Assembly: GCF_030409225.1 (NCBI RefSeq) | Contig: NZ_JAUFPK010000001.1 | Span: 249,284 to 313,283, forward strand | DNA: 64,000 bases | Direction: 5' to 3' | DNA from: Aquisalimonas lutea | GTDB taxonomy: Bacteria > Pseudomonadota > Gammaproteobacteria > Nitrococcales > Aquisalimonadaceae | In this document: positions 55,266-64,000 of the stretch, in pieces | How the letters are laid out: each line of letters begins with the position of its first letter | How positions within the stretch are numbered: the stretch's first letter is position 1 | The notes under the pieces: model-generated | What the model was told of the DNA's origin: nothing | What the model saw: the letters and a program-made list of their open reading frames with translations, nothing else | Database searches by the model: none | Translations under genes and position numbers: made by a program

Positions 55266-55480
55266 TGTCCTGTAACCGCTCGCTGTGGAGATGGCCATCC
55301 TCTACGGCGGCTACGCCTGCCGATGTTGGGTAGTCAGGCCGAACAGTTGGCGTGTACACGTGGCATTGAGCAAGGCCGTTGCCGCCAGCGTCGGGTTGCG
55401 CCGGTGCCCGGTTCGCGAGCGACATAGCCGGCTCAAGCCGGCCACGGACGCTGGAGGCACCAATTGCCCGCCAAGGAGAA

Positions 55481-55756
55481 CTACTCGTCTTTCTCGAGCT
55501 CGTCACGCGCCCGCTCGTACTCGCGGTACGGCATATCGGCCTGACGCTGGCATTCCGGTTGCTCGCTGGGGGGCAGGCGCTCGCAGGCTTGCATGCGCTG
55601 GGGGCGGCTGCCTTCGTACAAGCCCCGGGAGGAGCATCCGGCGGCGAGGGCGATCACCGCGGCCAGGGCAACGACGAGCAGTACCCGCGACAGCGAGAAC
55701 GGCGTTGCCGTGGCTTTCGTGGACGTGCGGCCGGGTCGGTTCGGAGGCCTTGTCAT
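55481..55756 (-). CDS. Small putative lipoprotein
   Basis: 91 aa. A long N-terminal leader precedes a hydrophobic segment ending in lipobox LAAGC; mature part about 52 aa, with QACERLPPSEQPECQRQADMP and two further Cys. The ATG at 55756 overlaps the XRE stop by four bases (ATGA), supporting translation. Conserved short proteins of this type exist in pseudomonads, as I recall. Function unknown. Confidence 0.65.
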   Translation of the reverse strand: MTRPPNRPGRTSTKATATPFSLSRVLLVVALAAVIALAAGCSSRGLYEGSRPQRMQACERLPPSEQPECQRQADMPYREYERARDELEKDE

Positions 55757-55968
55757 TCCGTCTCCTCAGGCGTGTAGCGCAGAATGTCGCCGGGCTGGCA
55801 GTCCAGGTATTCGCAGATCCGCGCCAGGGTCTCGAAGCGGATGCCTTTGACCTTGCCGCGTTTGAGCAGGGAGAGGTTTGCCTCGGTGATGCCCACGAAC
55901 GCGGCGAGGTCCTTGGAGCGCACTTTCCGGCGCGCCAGGATCACGTCCAGGTTGACCTCGATGCCCAT
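55753..55968 (-). CDS. Small Cro/CI-type HTH regulator (YozG-like)
   Basis: 71 aa, essentially one helix-turn-helix: RSKDLAAFVGITEANLSLLKRGKVKGIRFETLARICEYLDCQPGDIL. This YozG-like type is commonly encoded next to DUF2975 membrane proteins. Its ATG overlaps the upstream stop (TGATG), so it is translationally coupled to the membrane gene. Confidence 0.87.
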   Translation of the reverse strand: MGIEVNLDVILARRKVRSKDLAAFVGITEANLSLLKRGKVKGIRFETLARICEYLDCQPGDILRYTPEETE

Positions 55969-56519
55969 CAAACGATCTGCGCGTGCTCGTCCGCCAGGTC
56001 GGCCGCCCGGGCCATGACCGCCGCAATCGCCCACAGGACGCCGCCAAAGAACAAGGCCAGCACCGGCGTGGAGCCCACGTGGAAGGCCAGCGCCCGGCTG
56101 CCGGGCGGGTTGGACCAGGTCATCACCACGCTCAGCAGCGGCGGCACCAGCAACCCGGCGAGCCCGGACATGACCACCCGGGCGGCGAACGAGCGCAGTG
56201 CCCGGGCAATATCCGCCGAGAAGAAGACCCCGCCGCGGAACAGGCGAAAGCAGCGTGCCGCCGCCAGCAGCGCGGCCGCCAGCAATGCCGACGGCACCAG
56301 GGCCAGCGCGCCGCCGAGTAGCCACTGCCACGAGTCCAGGGCCACGGGCATGGGCAGATTGGCGCGCGCCATGATTGCTGCCGGGCCGCCCAGGAACCAT
56401 AAGGCTGCCACCGACGCCGGAATGACCGTCGCCAGGCCCAGGCTGGTCCACGCCAGCCATGCGCTGAGCCGCTGTAGCCCGGGTTCGCTGAGCATTAAAC
56501 GGGCGGTGGGCTGGGCCAT
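55968..56519 (-). CDS. DUF2975 membrane protein
   Basis: 183 aa with four predicted helices (about 23-48, 68-90, 107-135 and 146-170). The combination with a 71-aa HTH gene matches the DUF2975 family. Start at 56519 with GGAGG upstream; an AT-rich promoter-like stretch lies beyond it. First gene of a three-gene overlapping unit. It may act as a membrane sensor or anti-regulator of the HTH protein; unproven. Confidence 0.82.
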   Translation of the reverse strand: MAQPTARLMLSEPGLQRLSAWLAWTSLGLATVIPASVAALWFLGGPAAIMARANLPMPVALDSWQWLLGGALALVPSALLAAALLAAARCFRLFRGGVFFSADIARALRSFAARVVMSGLAGLLVPPLLSVVMTWSNPPGSRALAFHVGSTPVLALFFGGVLWAIAAVMARAADLADEHAQIV

Positions 56520-56652
56520 GGGGCCTCCAGGCGTGGCGGTTGCTTGTGGAATTATTGTTTTACAGCAATTCAATATTGCCACGCAATAAATTAGGCGCCC
56601 GGGTTCGGCGCCGCGACAGGTACCGGGCGTGAGGCCCGCGGCACCGCCCGTG

Positions 56653-58362
56653 CTATGCCGTGGGGTCCGCGACCGGCCGCTCCGGGCGACCCTCGCGCTG
56701 GCGTTCCTGCCAGTCGGCGAGGGTGAACACCGGCGCGTCGGAGGGTGCCAGGGGCTCGCGGCCGAGGATGTGATCCGCCGCCTTCTCGGCGATCATGATG
56801 GTCGGCGCGTTGATGTTGCCGTTGGTGACGGTGGGCATGATCGACGAGTCCACCACGCGCAGGCCCTCCACGCCATAGACGCGGCACTGCGGGTCCACCA
56901 CCGCGGTGGGCCCGGTGCCCATGCGGCACGTGCCGCAGGGGTGGTAGGCGGTCTCCGCGGTGCGGGCGATCCACTCGTCGATCTCGTCGTCGCTGCGGAC
57001 GTCCTTGCCGGGGGAGAGCTCTTCGCCCCGGTACGGGTCGAAGGCGGGCTGGGCGAAGATCTCCCGGGTCAGGCGCAGGCCGTCCCGGTAGGCCTGCTTG
57101 TCGGCTTCCTCCTGGAGGTAGTTGAACACCAGCTCCGGCGCCGCCTCCGGATCGGCCGACTTCAGCTTGACCCAGCCGCGGCTCTCGGGCTTGTTGGCGC
57201 CCAGGTGCACCTGGAAGCCGTGCCCCCTGGCGGCGCTGGAGCCGTCGTAGGCGATGGCGCCGGCCAGGAAGTGGTATTGCAGGTCCGGGTACCTCAGCCC
57301 GGCACGGCTGCGGATGTAGCCGTTGGACTCGAAGTGGTTGCTCGCCCCCAGGCCGCTCTTGAACAGCAGCCAGCGGGCACCGATGAATGCCTGGCCGAAG
57401 GGGTTCAGCCAGCCGTTCAGGGTGATCTTCTGCGTGCAGCTCTGCTGGACCCAGACCTCCAGGTGATCCTGGAGGTTGCGGCCGACGCCGGGCAGATCCC
57501 GGACCACGTCGATGCCGTGCTCGCGCAGGTGCTCCGCCGGGCCGATGCCGGAGAGCATCAGCAGCTTGGGCGAGTTGAACGCGCTGGCGGCGATAACCAC
57601 TTCCCGCCGGGCCTGCACCCGGTACGTTCGCTCGCCCTGCCGGTACTCGACGCCGACGGCCCGCTTGCCGTCCATGAGGATGCGCGTGGTCAGGGCGTGC
57701 ATCTCGACCCGGAGGTTGTCCCGTTTCATGGCGGGCTTGAGGTAGGCGTTCGCCGTCGAGCAGCGCACGCCGTCGCGCACGGTCATGTCCATGCGGCAGA
57801 AGCCTTCCTGGCGGTAGCCGTTGTAGTCCCGGCTCTCGCCGTAGCCCGCCTGACGGCCGGCCTCGATGAACGCGCGGTAGAGCGGGTTCTTCATGTCGTT
57901 GCCGTTGCACACGCCCAGCGGGCCGCCGGTAGCGCGGTACTCGTCGTCACCGTAGAGGCAGTCCTCTGCGCGCTTGAAATACGGCAGCACATCGGCGTAG
58001 CTCCAGCCCTCGGCCCCGAGCTCGACCCACTCGTCGTAATCCCCCGCGCAGCCGCGGACGTACGCCATGCCGTTGATCGACGAGGAGCCGCCGATGACCT
58101 TGCCCCGGGCCTGGTGGATGCGCCGGCCCTGGAGCCCGGGCTCCGGCTCCGTGTAGAGCCCCCAGTCGAAGCGCGGCTTGTTCAGCGGTATGGAGAAGGC
58201 GGTGGGCATCTGGATGTAGACGGAGTTGTCCCTGCCGCCGAACTCCAGCACCAGGACCCGGTTGCTGCCGTCCTCACTCAGGCGATCGGCCAGCACGGAG
58301 CCGGCCGAGCCGGCCCCGACGATCACGTAGTCGACGGTCTGGTCGAACGTCTGGTCGTTCAT
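56653..58362 (-). CDS. betA: Choline dehydrogenase, BetA-like (GMC oxidoreductase)
   Basis: 569 aa FAD flavoprotein. YVIVGAGSAGSVLADRLSED at the N-terminus, RGKVIGGSSSINGMAYVRG, GASNHFESNGYIRS, YHPCGTCRMG near the active site and MPTVTNGNINAPTIMIAEKAAD. It is similar along its whole length to E. coli BetA as I remember it. It oxidises choline to betaine aldehyde for osmoprotection. No betB, betI or betT is adjacent, so a related alcohol substrate cannot be excluded. Start at 58362 after GGAGGAG. Confidence 0.88.
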   Translation of the reverse strand: MNDQTFDQTVDYVIVGAGSAGSVLADRLSEDGSNRVLVLEFGGRDNSVYIQMPTAFSIPLNKPRFDWGLYTEPEPGLQGRRIHQARGKVIGGSSSINGMAYVRGCAGDYDEWVELGAEGWSYADVLPYFKRAEDCLYGDDEYRATGGPLGVCNGNDMKNPLYRAFIEAGRQAGYGESRDYNGYRQEGFCRMDMTVRDGVRCSTANAYLKPAMKRDNLRVEMHALTTRILMDGKRAVGVEYRQGERTYRVQARREVVIAASAFNSPKLLMLSGIGPAEHLREHGIDVVRDLPGVGRNLQDHLEVWVQQSCTQKITLNGWLNPFGQAFIGARWLLFKSGLGASNHFESNGYIRSRAGLRYPDLQYHFLAGAIAYDGSSAARGHGFQVHLGANKPESRGWVKLKSADPEAAPELVFNYLQEEADKQAYRDGLRLTREIFAQPAFDPYRGEELSPGKDVRSDDEIDEWIARTAETAYHPCGTCRMGTGPTAVVDPQCRVYGVEGLRVVDSSIMPTVTNGNINAPTIMIAEKAADHILGREPLAPSDAPVFTLADWQERQREGRPERPVADPTA

Positions 58363-58593
58363 TGCCCCGCTCCTCCGGTTACGGCCCCGCGGCCGAGGGA
58401 TCGTCCGGCATCCCCGTGCCCGACTGCTGGTGTTGACGGCGTCACGGTGCCAGAGGGCGGTGCCGGGCGGAAGCCGCAAGGCGAGTTGCGTCCGTTGAAG
58501 AGCGAATGCGCCGGCGTATGGGTATTGACACGCGCTGCGTCATGAACAGAATTGTCTGCTCGACACGGAAGCAACCAACACGACGAGGACGTT

Positions 58594-59163
58594 ATGCAAC
58601 ACGGTAATCTTTCCGTATTCGTCATCACCACGACCCTGCTGGCCGCCCCCGCGCTGACCCTGGCCGACACCGGCACGGACGCGTCGGGTTACGTCGGAGC
58701 ACAGGCAGCGTTCGCGGAATACGACCCGGACAATGTCTCCGGTACCGCGGACCTGACCGCACTTGTCGGCCGCGCGGGCTTCCGGGCGAGTCGGTATTTC
58801 TCCATGGAAGCCCGGCTCGGGACAGGGCTCGGGGACGACTCCGTCGATGTCTTCGTGCCGGGCGCCGGCAATGTTGCCGTCGACGTCGACATCGACTACC
58901 TGTTCGGGGCCTACGGACGCGGGCACATACCGCTTTCGGACCGCTTCTCCCTGTACGGCGTCGCCGGCTTTACCAGCGGGGAGCTTACGTTCGACGCGGC
59001 CGGCTACTCCGACAGCGAGAGTGACAGCGGGCTGTCCTACGGCGTGGGCGCGGACTTCCATGCCACGGACCACGTCGGGTTGAACGTCGAGTACATGCAG
59101 TACCTCGACGAGAGCAACTACGAGATCAGCGCGCTCAGCGTCGGCGTCGTCGGCAGCTTCTGA
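58594..59163 (+). CDS. Small outer-membrane beta-barrel protein
   Basis: 189 aa. Signal peptide (VFVITTTLLAAPALTLA), then eight alternating strands with acidic loops (YFSMEARLGTGLGDD, GLNVEYMQYLD) and C-terminal Phe (GVVGSF). OmpA/OmpX-like or porin-family barrel. GAGG lies just before the ATG at 58594. A hairpin separates it from the convergent hydrolase gene. Role unknown. Confidence 0.82.
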   Translation: MQHGNLSVFVITTTLLAAPALTLADTGTDASGYVGAQAAFAEYDPDNVSGTADLTALVGRAGFRASRYFSMEARLGTGLGDDSVDVFVPGAGNVAVDVDIDYLFGAYGRGHIPLSDRFSLYGVAGFTSGELTFDAAGYSDSESDSGLSYGVGADFHATDHVGLNVEYMQYLDESNYEISALSVGVVGSF

Positions 59164-59175
59164 TCCGCGTACCCG

Positions 59176-59198
59176 AGGGGGCGGTCGTCCCGCCCCCT
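59176..59198. terminator. Hairpin between convergent genes
   Basis: AGGGGGCGG-TCGTC-CCGCCCCCT, nine paired bases, 12 bp after the barrel gene stop. No T-tract. Confidence 0.55.
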
Positions 59199-59223
59199 AC
59201 TCCTGCTCGCCTGCCGCCGCCAG

Positions 59224-60264
59224 TCACAGCCCTTCCAGCCAGCGGACAACGCGGCCGGCCGCGGCCTCGCTGGCAATCAGGCCCAGGTGCGACAGGCCGT
59301 CGAGGGTGGCGACCGTGGCGCCCGGTGCATGCGCGGTAATGGTCGGGGCGAACGCCTCGGCCCGGAACGCCTCGTCCTCGGATCCGACCAGGACCAGCAT
59401 GGGCACGTCCACCGCGGCGAGCTCCGCGGCATAGTCCTCGGGATTGATGCCGGTCATGAGCCGGTAGGAATACGCCAGCGTCTCCGAGCCGGTGCGGTAC
59501 GCCTCCGGGAGGTTGAACCACAGGACATCGGTGTCGTTGAACCACTGCACACCCAGGGTATTGAGAACGGACAGCGTAATGATGCGTCCGACCCCCGGCT
59601 CGGCCCAGCCGGAGTCGTCGCGGGCCGTAGGCGCATCGTGTCCCAGGTAGGGCGCCAGCAGCAGGTAGGCCGCCGGCTCATCGCCGTATTCGGAACCGGC
59701 AATCCGCAGCGCCAGCCCGCCTCCCGACGAGTGCCCGCCGAGGACAAGCGGCCGCTGCTCGTCCGACTGCGCCCGGATGTGCGCCATAAGATCCGCGACA
59801 TCGTCCTGCAACTGGTCGATGTAATCGATATCGCCACGCCGCTCGGGCGAGGGGCCGTGACCGCGCAGATCCGGGACATACACGTTGGCAACCCCGGCAT
59901 CGCGCACGGCCTCGGCCAGCGGGTGCAGATAGGCGCTGTGGGCGGCGGAGCCGTGGAGCAGGATCAGGTCCTTCCCGGCCTGTGCCGGGTAGGCGCGGTA
60001 GGCCAGCCGGGTGCCGTCCCGTGCCTGGAAGGGCTGCAGTTCCGGAAGCTGGCCGGTTCCGTCCGCCTCCCGGGTGAGCGCATGGAAGTCCAGCGTCTCC
60101 GATCCCTGCGCTGACACGCCCTCGCCCCCCGCCAGAAGGATGAACCCCGCCAGCATGGCAGCGGCGAGGTAGGTCCGGGGCCGCAACCGGCAACGCGTGG
60201 CCCCGCGCAAGCGTCCACCGCCCCGCCGGCGCGGTGCCCGCGGTACCATCCGTGCTCCCGTCAT
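59224..60264 (-). CDS. Exported alpha/beta hydrolase
   Basis: 346 aa. An Arg-rich N-terminus followed by a hydrophobic segment (TYLAAAMLAGFILLAGGEGVSA) gives a signal peptide or anchor. Nucleophile GGHSSGGG, acid in VGSEDEAF, His in DGLSHLGLI; the fold resembles lysophospholipase-type hydrolases. GAGGAGG precedes the ATG. Divergent from a GNAT gene. Substrate unknown. Confidence 0.82.
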   Translation of the reverse strand: MTGARMVPRAPRRRGGGRLRGATRCRLRPRTYLAAAMLAGFILLAGGEGVSAQGSETLDFHALTREADGTGQLPELQPFQARDGTRLAYRAYPAQAGKDLILLHGSAAHSAYLHPLAEAVRDAGVANVYVPDLRGHGPSPERRGDIDYIDQLQDDVADLMAHIRAQSDEQRPLVLGGHSSGGGLALRIAGSEYGDEPAAYLLLAPYLGHDAPTARDDSGWAEPGVGRIITLSVLNTLGVQWFNDTDVLWFNLPEAYRTGSETLAYSYRLMTGINPEDYAAELAAVDVPMLVLVGSEDEAFRAEAFAPTITAHAPGATVATLDGLSHLGLIASEAAAGRVVRWLEGL

Positions 60265-60439
60265 GACCGCCTCCTCTGCGCCGGTTGCGCCCGCTTGGCA
60301 TGGCGCTCAACCTAGCGTCCCGGAACCGGGCTCCGCAAGAGCCAGGTACGCCGCCGCGCCGCGCACCGTGTGTCACAATGGCGTGCCCACGCCCCGCGGC
60401 GACCGCCGCCGGACACAACGGTCGAGGACCCGGCGTACG

Positions 60440-60910
60440 ATGACGAACGACACCGCCTATGCCGTCCGCAACGCCAGCTGGCCGGACGACCTCGCCGCCA
60501 TCCGCAGCGTTCGCGGACCGGTCTTCGTTGACGAGCAGCGCGTTCCGGTGGAACTGGAATGGGATGAGGTGGATGCGACCTGCGTACACGTGCTCGCGGA
60601 GAGCCCGGACGACGGCCCGATCGGCACCGGCCGGCTCGCCCCGGACGGCAAGATCGGCCGGATTGCGGTGCTGCCGGGCTGGCGGCACCGCGGCGTCGGC
60701 GATGCCATCCTCCAGGCGCTAATCGACGAGGCCCTGGCGTCGGGGCTGTCCGAATGCCGGCTGCACGCCCAGGCCACCGCGCTGGACTTCTATGCACGCC
60801 GCGGCTTCACCGCGGAAGGCCCGGAATTCCAGGAAGCCGGCATCACGCACCGGCTGATGCGTCGACGCTTTGGCCCCGTTACCGCCCCGCGCGACCGCGC
60901 GGAGCGGTAA
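60440..60910 (+). CDS. GNAT family N-acetyltransferase
   Basis: 156 aa. Acetyl-CoA site in GRIAVLPGWRHRGVGDAILQALI, and C-terminal ALDFYARRGFTAEGPEFQEAGI, matching the ElaA/YjcF-like GNAT subgroup (VFVDEQRVP near the N-terminus). Substrate unknown. Convergent with the DJ-1-like gene 7 bp away. Confidence 0.9.
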   Translation: MTNDTAYAVRNASWPDDLAAIRSVRGPVFVDEQRVPVELEWDEVDATCVHVLAESPDDGPIGTGRLAPDGKIGRIAVLPGWRHRGVGDAILQALIDEALASGLSECRLHAQATALDFYARRGFTAEGPEFQEAGITHRLMRRRFGPVTAPRDRAER

Positions 60911-60917
60911 CCGGCCG

Positions 60918-61592
60918 CTAGAGCGACGACCGCAGCGCCTCCAGCGTCAGTGCGGCGGTGCGGGCGCTGGACGGCGGGTTCTGCCCGGTCACCAGGCGCC
61001 CGTCGCGGACGGCGTGCTCCTGGAAGGGCGGCCGGGGATCGACGCGGGCACCCAGCTCGCGCAGCCGGCTCTCCAGCAGGAACGGCACATCCTGGTCGAG
61101 CTCCACGGCGCGCTCTTCCTCGTCCGTGAACACGGCGATCTGCCGGTCGGCGACCAGCGGCCGGCCATCCGGGCCGTTGACGCCGACCAGGCCGGCGGGT
61201 CCGTGGCAGACCGCGGCGATCACCTTGTCCGCCCGGGCGAACGCCTCCAGCAGCGCCTTGAGCGCGGGGTTGTCCGGCAGATCGAACATGGTTCCGTGAC
61301 CGCCGGGCAGGAACACGGCGTCGAAATCCTCCGCCCGTACGTCCTCCAGGGGCAGAGTGTGCGCGAGACGCTCGCTGGCTTCCTGCCACTGCCTCGCCTG
61401 GGCCTCGTCCGGGTTGCTGCGGGGGTCAATGGGGGTTGCACCGCCCTGCGGGCTGGCCACGGTCACCTCCGCCCCCGCCTCGCGGAACGTCGCGTACGGA
61501 ACGGCGAACTCCTCCAGCCACAACCCCGTGTCCTTGCCGGACGGCATGCGGGCTGCGCTGGTCACCACCATGAGAATGCGCGGCTGATCCAT
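60918..61592 (-). CDS. DJ-1/PfpI type 1 glutamine amidotransferase-like protein
   Basis: 224 aa. Nucleophilic Cys in AAVCHGPAGLV and LPGGHGTMFDLPDN, the pattern of the Hsp31/DJ-1 family, which includes glyoxalase III and protein deglycases. It likely handles methylglyoxal or damaged proteins. GGGGAGAG precedes the ATG at 61592; the longer frame upstream is not protein-like. Lies downstream of the antiporter gene with a 61-bp gap. Confidence 0.9.
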   Translation of the reverse strand: MDQPRILMVVTSAARMPSGKDTGLWLEEFAVPYATFREAGAEVTVASPQGGATPIDPRSNPDEAQARQWQEASERLAHTLPLEDVRAEDFDAVFLPGGHGTMFDLPDNPALKALLEAFARADKVIAAVCHGPAGLVGVNGPDGRPLVADRQIAVFTDEEERAVELDQDVPFLLESRLRELGARVDPRPPFQEHAVRDGRLVTGQNPPSSARTAALTLEALRSSL

Positions 61593-61653
61593 GGTTCTCT
61601 CCCCGTGTGACTGCGGAATGTATCTCCCCACATGGGGTGCAGCACCGCCGGGT

Positions 61654-62985
61654 TCAATCCGGAGGCTGCGCCGGGGATGCCGCCGCGCGCTGCTTCGGCG
61701 GCCTGACGGCATCGGTCCGCCCGGCGTAGTGCATCATCGCCGGCCGCACGCTGACCCCGTGCACGATGATGGACAGGGTCACCACCACCAGGGTGAGGTG
61801 GATGAGCTCCAGGGCCAGGTCCTCGGGAAGGCCCGACTGGACGGCGAACATCAGGTAGTACAGCGAGCCGATCCCGCGCACGCCGAACCACGCGGCCATG
61901 CGACGGTGCCGCACCGGCGTGCGGGTGCCCAGGGCGCTGATCATCACCCCCGCCGGGCGCGCCACCAGGAACAGGAACGCGGCGAGGCCCACCGCCCGCC
62001 AGCTCCAGGAGCTCAGGAACAGGGTGCCGCCGATGATCAGGATCAGAACGACCACCGACAGCCGCTCCAGCTGCTCCTTGAAGTGCAGGGATCCATCCGT
62101 CAGGCGGCCCGGCACGCCGGTCTCCGCCATCCCGGCCTGACCGGTCTGCAGGCGGAAAGGCTCCGGTGCCCGGCCGAGCAGCCGCCGCTCGGTCTGGCGC
62201 AGGGCGATAGCCGCCGCGAACACGGCGAGAAAGCCGCCTGCATCCACCAGCAGGCTGACCCCGTAGACGAAGCCGATCAGGCCGAGTCCCACGAAGTCGT
62301 CCATGAGACGGATTTCCGGGCGTCTCCGGCGCAGCGTCCAGACCCCCCAGCCCAGCAGGGTCCCGGCGGCCACGCCGATGGCCACGCCGCCGACCGTCGC
62401 CCAGAGCAGGTCCACTCCCAGCCAGCGGAATCCGCCGCCGAGCTCGTGCAGGCCCAGCAGCCCCAGGCTGAGCATGACCACCGGGTACGCGGTGCCGTCA
62501 TTGATGCCGGCCTCGCAGGTGAGGCCGAAGCGCAGGCGGTCCCGGTCGCCGGGGTGGCGCACCTGGACATCCGTGGCCAGCACCGGGTCCGTCGGCGCCA
62601 GCAATCCGCCGAGAAGCAGCGCCGCCCCGAGGGGCAGACCCAGCGCGTAGTAGCCGAAGCCGGCGACCAGGACAACGGTGATCGCGAGCCCCAGCACCGC
62701 CAGGAAGATGGAGAATCGCCAGCGTTTCATGTCCACGGGAACGGGCATCTTCATGCCCGCGGTGAACAGCGACAGCAGAACCACCATCTCCGTGACCCGC
62801 TCGAGCAGCGCGGACTGCTCCAGCGGGTTGAAGTGGAACAGGTTCAGCGCCGTGGGGCCGATGACCACCCCGGCGGCCAGGTAGACCATGGCGTTGGTCA
62901 CCGGCAGCCGCTTCAGGAAGTCCGAGGTCAGCCCCATGGCCAGGAGCAGGCCGCCGACAAGGAGAAACCACGCACTGGTTGCCAT
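61654..62985 (-). CDS. CPA1-family cation:proton antiporter
   Basis: 443 aa with about twelve membrane helices. The family motifs APTDPVLATDVQV, EAGINDGTAYPVV, ARPAGVMIS and WFGVRGIGSLYYL are present, including Asp residues for ion exchange. Predicted Na+(K+)/H+ exchange for pH and salt homeostasis, which suits a halotolerant host. The extra residues at the C-terminus are disordered (Pro/Ala-rich). Confidence 0.92.
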   Translation of the reverse strand: MATSAWFLLVGGLLLAMGLTSDFLKRLPVTNAMVYLAAGVVIGPTALNLFHFNPLEQSALLERVTEMVVLLSLFTAGMKMPVPVDMKRWRFSIFLAVLGLAITVVLVAGFGYYALGLPLGAALLLGGLLAPTDPVLATDVQVRHPGDRDRLRFGLTCEAGINDGTAYPVVMLSLGLLGLHELGGGFRWLGVDLLWATVGGVAIGVAAGTLLGWGVWTLRRRRPEIRLMDDFVGLGLIGFVYGVSLLVDAGGFLAVFAAAIALRQTERRLLGRAPEPFRLQTGQAGMAETGVPGRLTDGSLHFKEQLERLSVVVLILIIGGTLFLSSWSWRAVGLAAFLFLVARPAGVMISALGTRTPVRHRRMAAWFGVRGIGSLYYLMFAVQSGLPEDLALELIHLTLVVVTLSIIVHGVSVRPAMMHYAGRTDAVRPPKQRAAASPAQPPD

Positions 62986-63104
62986 GAAACGGAATCCTCG
63001 ATCGGGAACGCGAGTGGCGCGAAGCGCACTCTACGACCAACCGGGCCACCTGTCACCGTGTCGTGGGTGACCGACGCCATTGGTGGGCTGCCGCTGATCC
63101 GCGA

Positions 63105-64000
63105 CTACGGCTGCGACGATTCCGTGAGCCCCACCGCCGTCTCGCTCAGCGGCCGCGCCATGGCGCCGTACTCGAGCGCCCTGTCGCTGGACGCGGTGCC
63201 GTCCAGGGCGCGCTTGTGGATACCCTGGAGAATGGCCGCGAGCCGGAAATAGTTGAACACGATGTAGAAGTTCCAGTCCGGAATCGCGCTGATGCCGGTC
63301 AGCCGGCAGTACTCCGCAACATACTCTTCTTCGGTGGGAATCCCCAGCGCGGCGCGGTCCAGGTCCCCCAGGCCCGGGATCGCTGCGTCCTGGGGCAGCC
63401 GCAGCTGCATGCACTGGTAGGCGAGATCCCCCCAGGGATGGCCGAGGGTGGACAGCTCCCAGTCCAGCACGGCCAGGATGTCCGGCTTGTCGGGATGGAT
63501 GATCAGGTTGTCGATGCGGAAGTCGCCGTGGATCAGCGCCACCCGGCCGTCGTCGTCGGGCATGTTGGCCTCCAGCCACTGGATCAGCCGGTCCATGGCC
63601 GGGTTCGGCTCCGTCTCCGAGGCGTAGTACTGCTTGCTCCAGCGATTGAGCTGGCGGGCGAAGTAGTTGCCGGGCCGGCCGAAGTCCCCCAGGCCCGCAC
63701 GCTCCACATCCACGCCGTGGATCGCGGCGAGCACCTGCGCCATGTTGCGGTAGACCGCGGCCCGCTCGGCGGGGCTGGACTCCGGCAGTGCGCCGTTCCA
63801 GTGAATGCGGCCGTCGACGTAGTCCATGACGTAGAACACCGAGCCGATGACGGTCTCGTCCTCGCACAGCACGTGCATGCGCGGTACCGGCACGGGCGTG
63901 TCCTGGAGCGCGCGCATGACCCGGTACTCCCGGTCCACGGCGTGGGCGGACTGCAGCAGCTCGCCCGGGGGCTTGCGGCGCAGCACGTAGCGGCCGCCGT
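63105..64000 (-). CDS. Phosphotransferase (APH fold, ACAD10/11-like), 5' end outside window
   Basis: At least 298 codons visible; the frame runs through the window edge (GGRYVLRRKPPGELL at its start in view). Catalytic loop IHGDFRIDNLIIH and metal-binding LDWELSTLGHPWGDL define a kinase-like phosphotransferase of the aminoglycoside/choline kinase fold, the subgroup often linked to acyl-CoA dehydrogenases. The first in-frame GTG (63986) is internal, not the true start. Substrate unknown. Confidence 0.85.
   Translation of the reverse strand, partial: GGRYVLRRKPPGELLQSAHAVDREYRVMRALQDTPVPVPRMHVLCEDETVIGSVFYVMDYVDGRIHWNGALPESSPAERAAVYRNMAQVLAAIHGVDVERAGLGDFGRPGNYFARQLNRWSKQYYASETEPNPAMDRLIQWLEANMPDDDGRVALIHGDFRIDNLIIHPDKPDILAVLDWELSTLGHPWGDLAYQCMQLRLPQDAAIPGLGDLDRAALGIPTEEEYVAEYCRLTGISAIPDWNFYIVFNYFRLAAILQGIHKRALDGTASSDRALEYGAMARPLSETAVGLTESSQP

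Overview
The window is about 64 kb of very GC-rich (roughly 68-70%), densely coded chromosome. The gene content points to an aerobic, halotolerant gammaproteobacterium, possibly in the Ectothiorhodospiraceae/Chromatiales (Aquisalimonas-like) or Halomonas range. The clues are the trxA-rho pair, rdgC, rsmJ, nudE-cysQ, tesA divergent from a YbbA/YbbP-type ABC exporter, purEK, an OM porin, acidic proteins, a BetA-type choline dehydrogenase and a class I PHA synthase. The placement is inferred from gene content; no 16S or tRNA gene is present. No prophage, CRISPR array, integron or complete insertion sequence was seen.

Layout. 0-11 kb: a membrane diguanylate cyclase, an FAD dehydrogenase with a lipoprotein lipase, a LinB-like haloalkane dehalogenase, a MocR regulator divergent from a LysE exporter, a second diguanylate cyclase and small conserved proteins. 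11-15 kb: a porin with a long structured leader, envelope proteins, and a REP-associated tyrosine transposase (RAYT) among REP palindromes. 15-19 kb: rho, trxA, nudE-cysQ. 19-24.6 kb: ackA, pta-like and fabI in one operon, then MscS, DUF432 and a PhaJ-like MaoC hydratase. 24.7-33.8 kb: the YbbAP-type exporter, tesA, a REP cluster, rdgC, purK-purE, HDOD and DUF2835. 33.9-37.7 kb: phaC, rsmJ, gap.

37.8-48.1 kb is a complete glycerol regulon in one orientation: glpR, glpD, the ABC glycerol importer glpS-glpT-glpP-glpQ-glpU-glpV, and glpK. The divergent gap gene borders it, and GlpR-like operators lie upstream of glpR and glpD. Glycerol entering by the ABC transporter is phosphorylated by GlpK and oxidised by GlpD to dihydroxyacetone phosphate, which feeds gap. 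Surplus acetyl-CoA or acyl-CoA could drain through Pta/AckA or into PHA through the PhaJ-like hydratase and PhaC.

48-64 kb: an accessory-looking tail. It holds a methyltransferase/HxlR divergent pair, a PRC-barrel protein, an orphan ArsC, a lower-GC PaiB-like gene, a B12-binding protein translationally coupled to a third diguanylate cyclase, an overlapping DUF2975/XRE/lipoprotein operon, betA, stress-type hydrolases, a CPA antiporter and a kinase-fold gene cut by the window end.

The most distinctive features are the RAYT gene with REP palindromes that fall into three stem-covarying subfamilies, the B12-sensor/diguanylate cyclase operon, and the porin leader with mutually exclusive helices.
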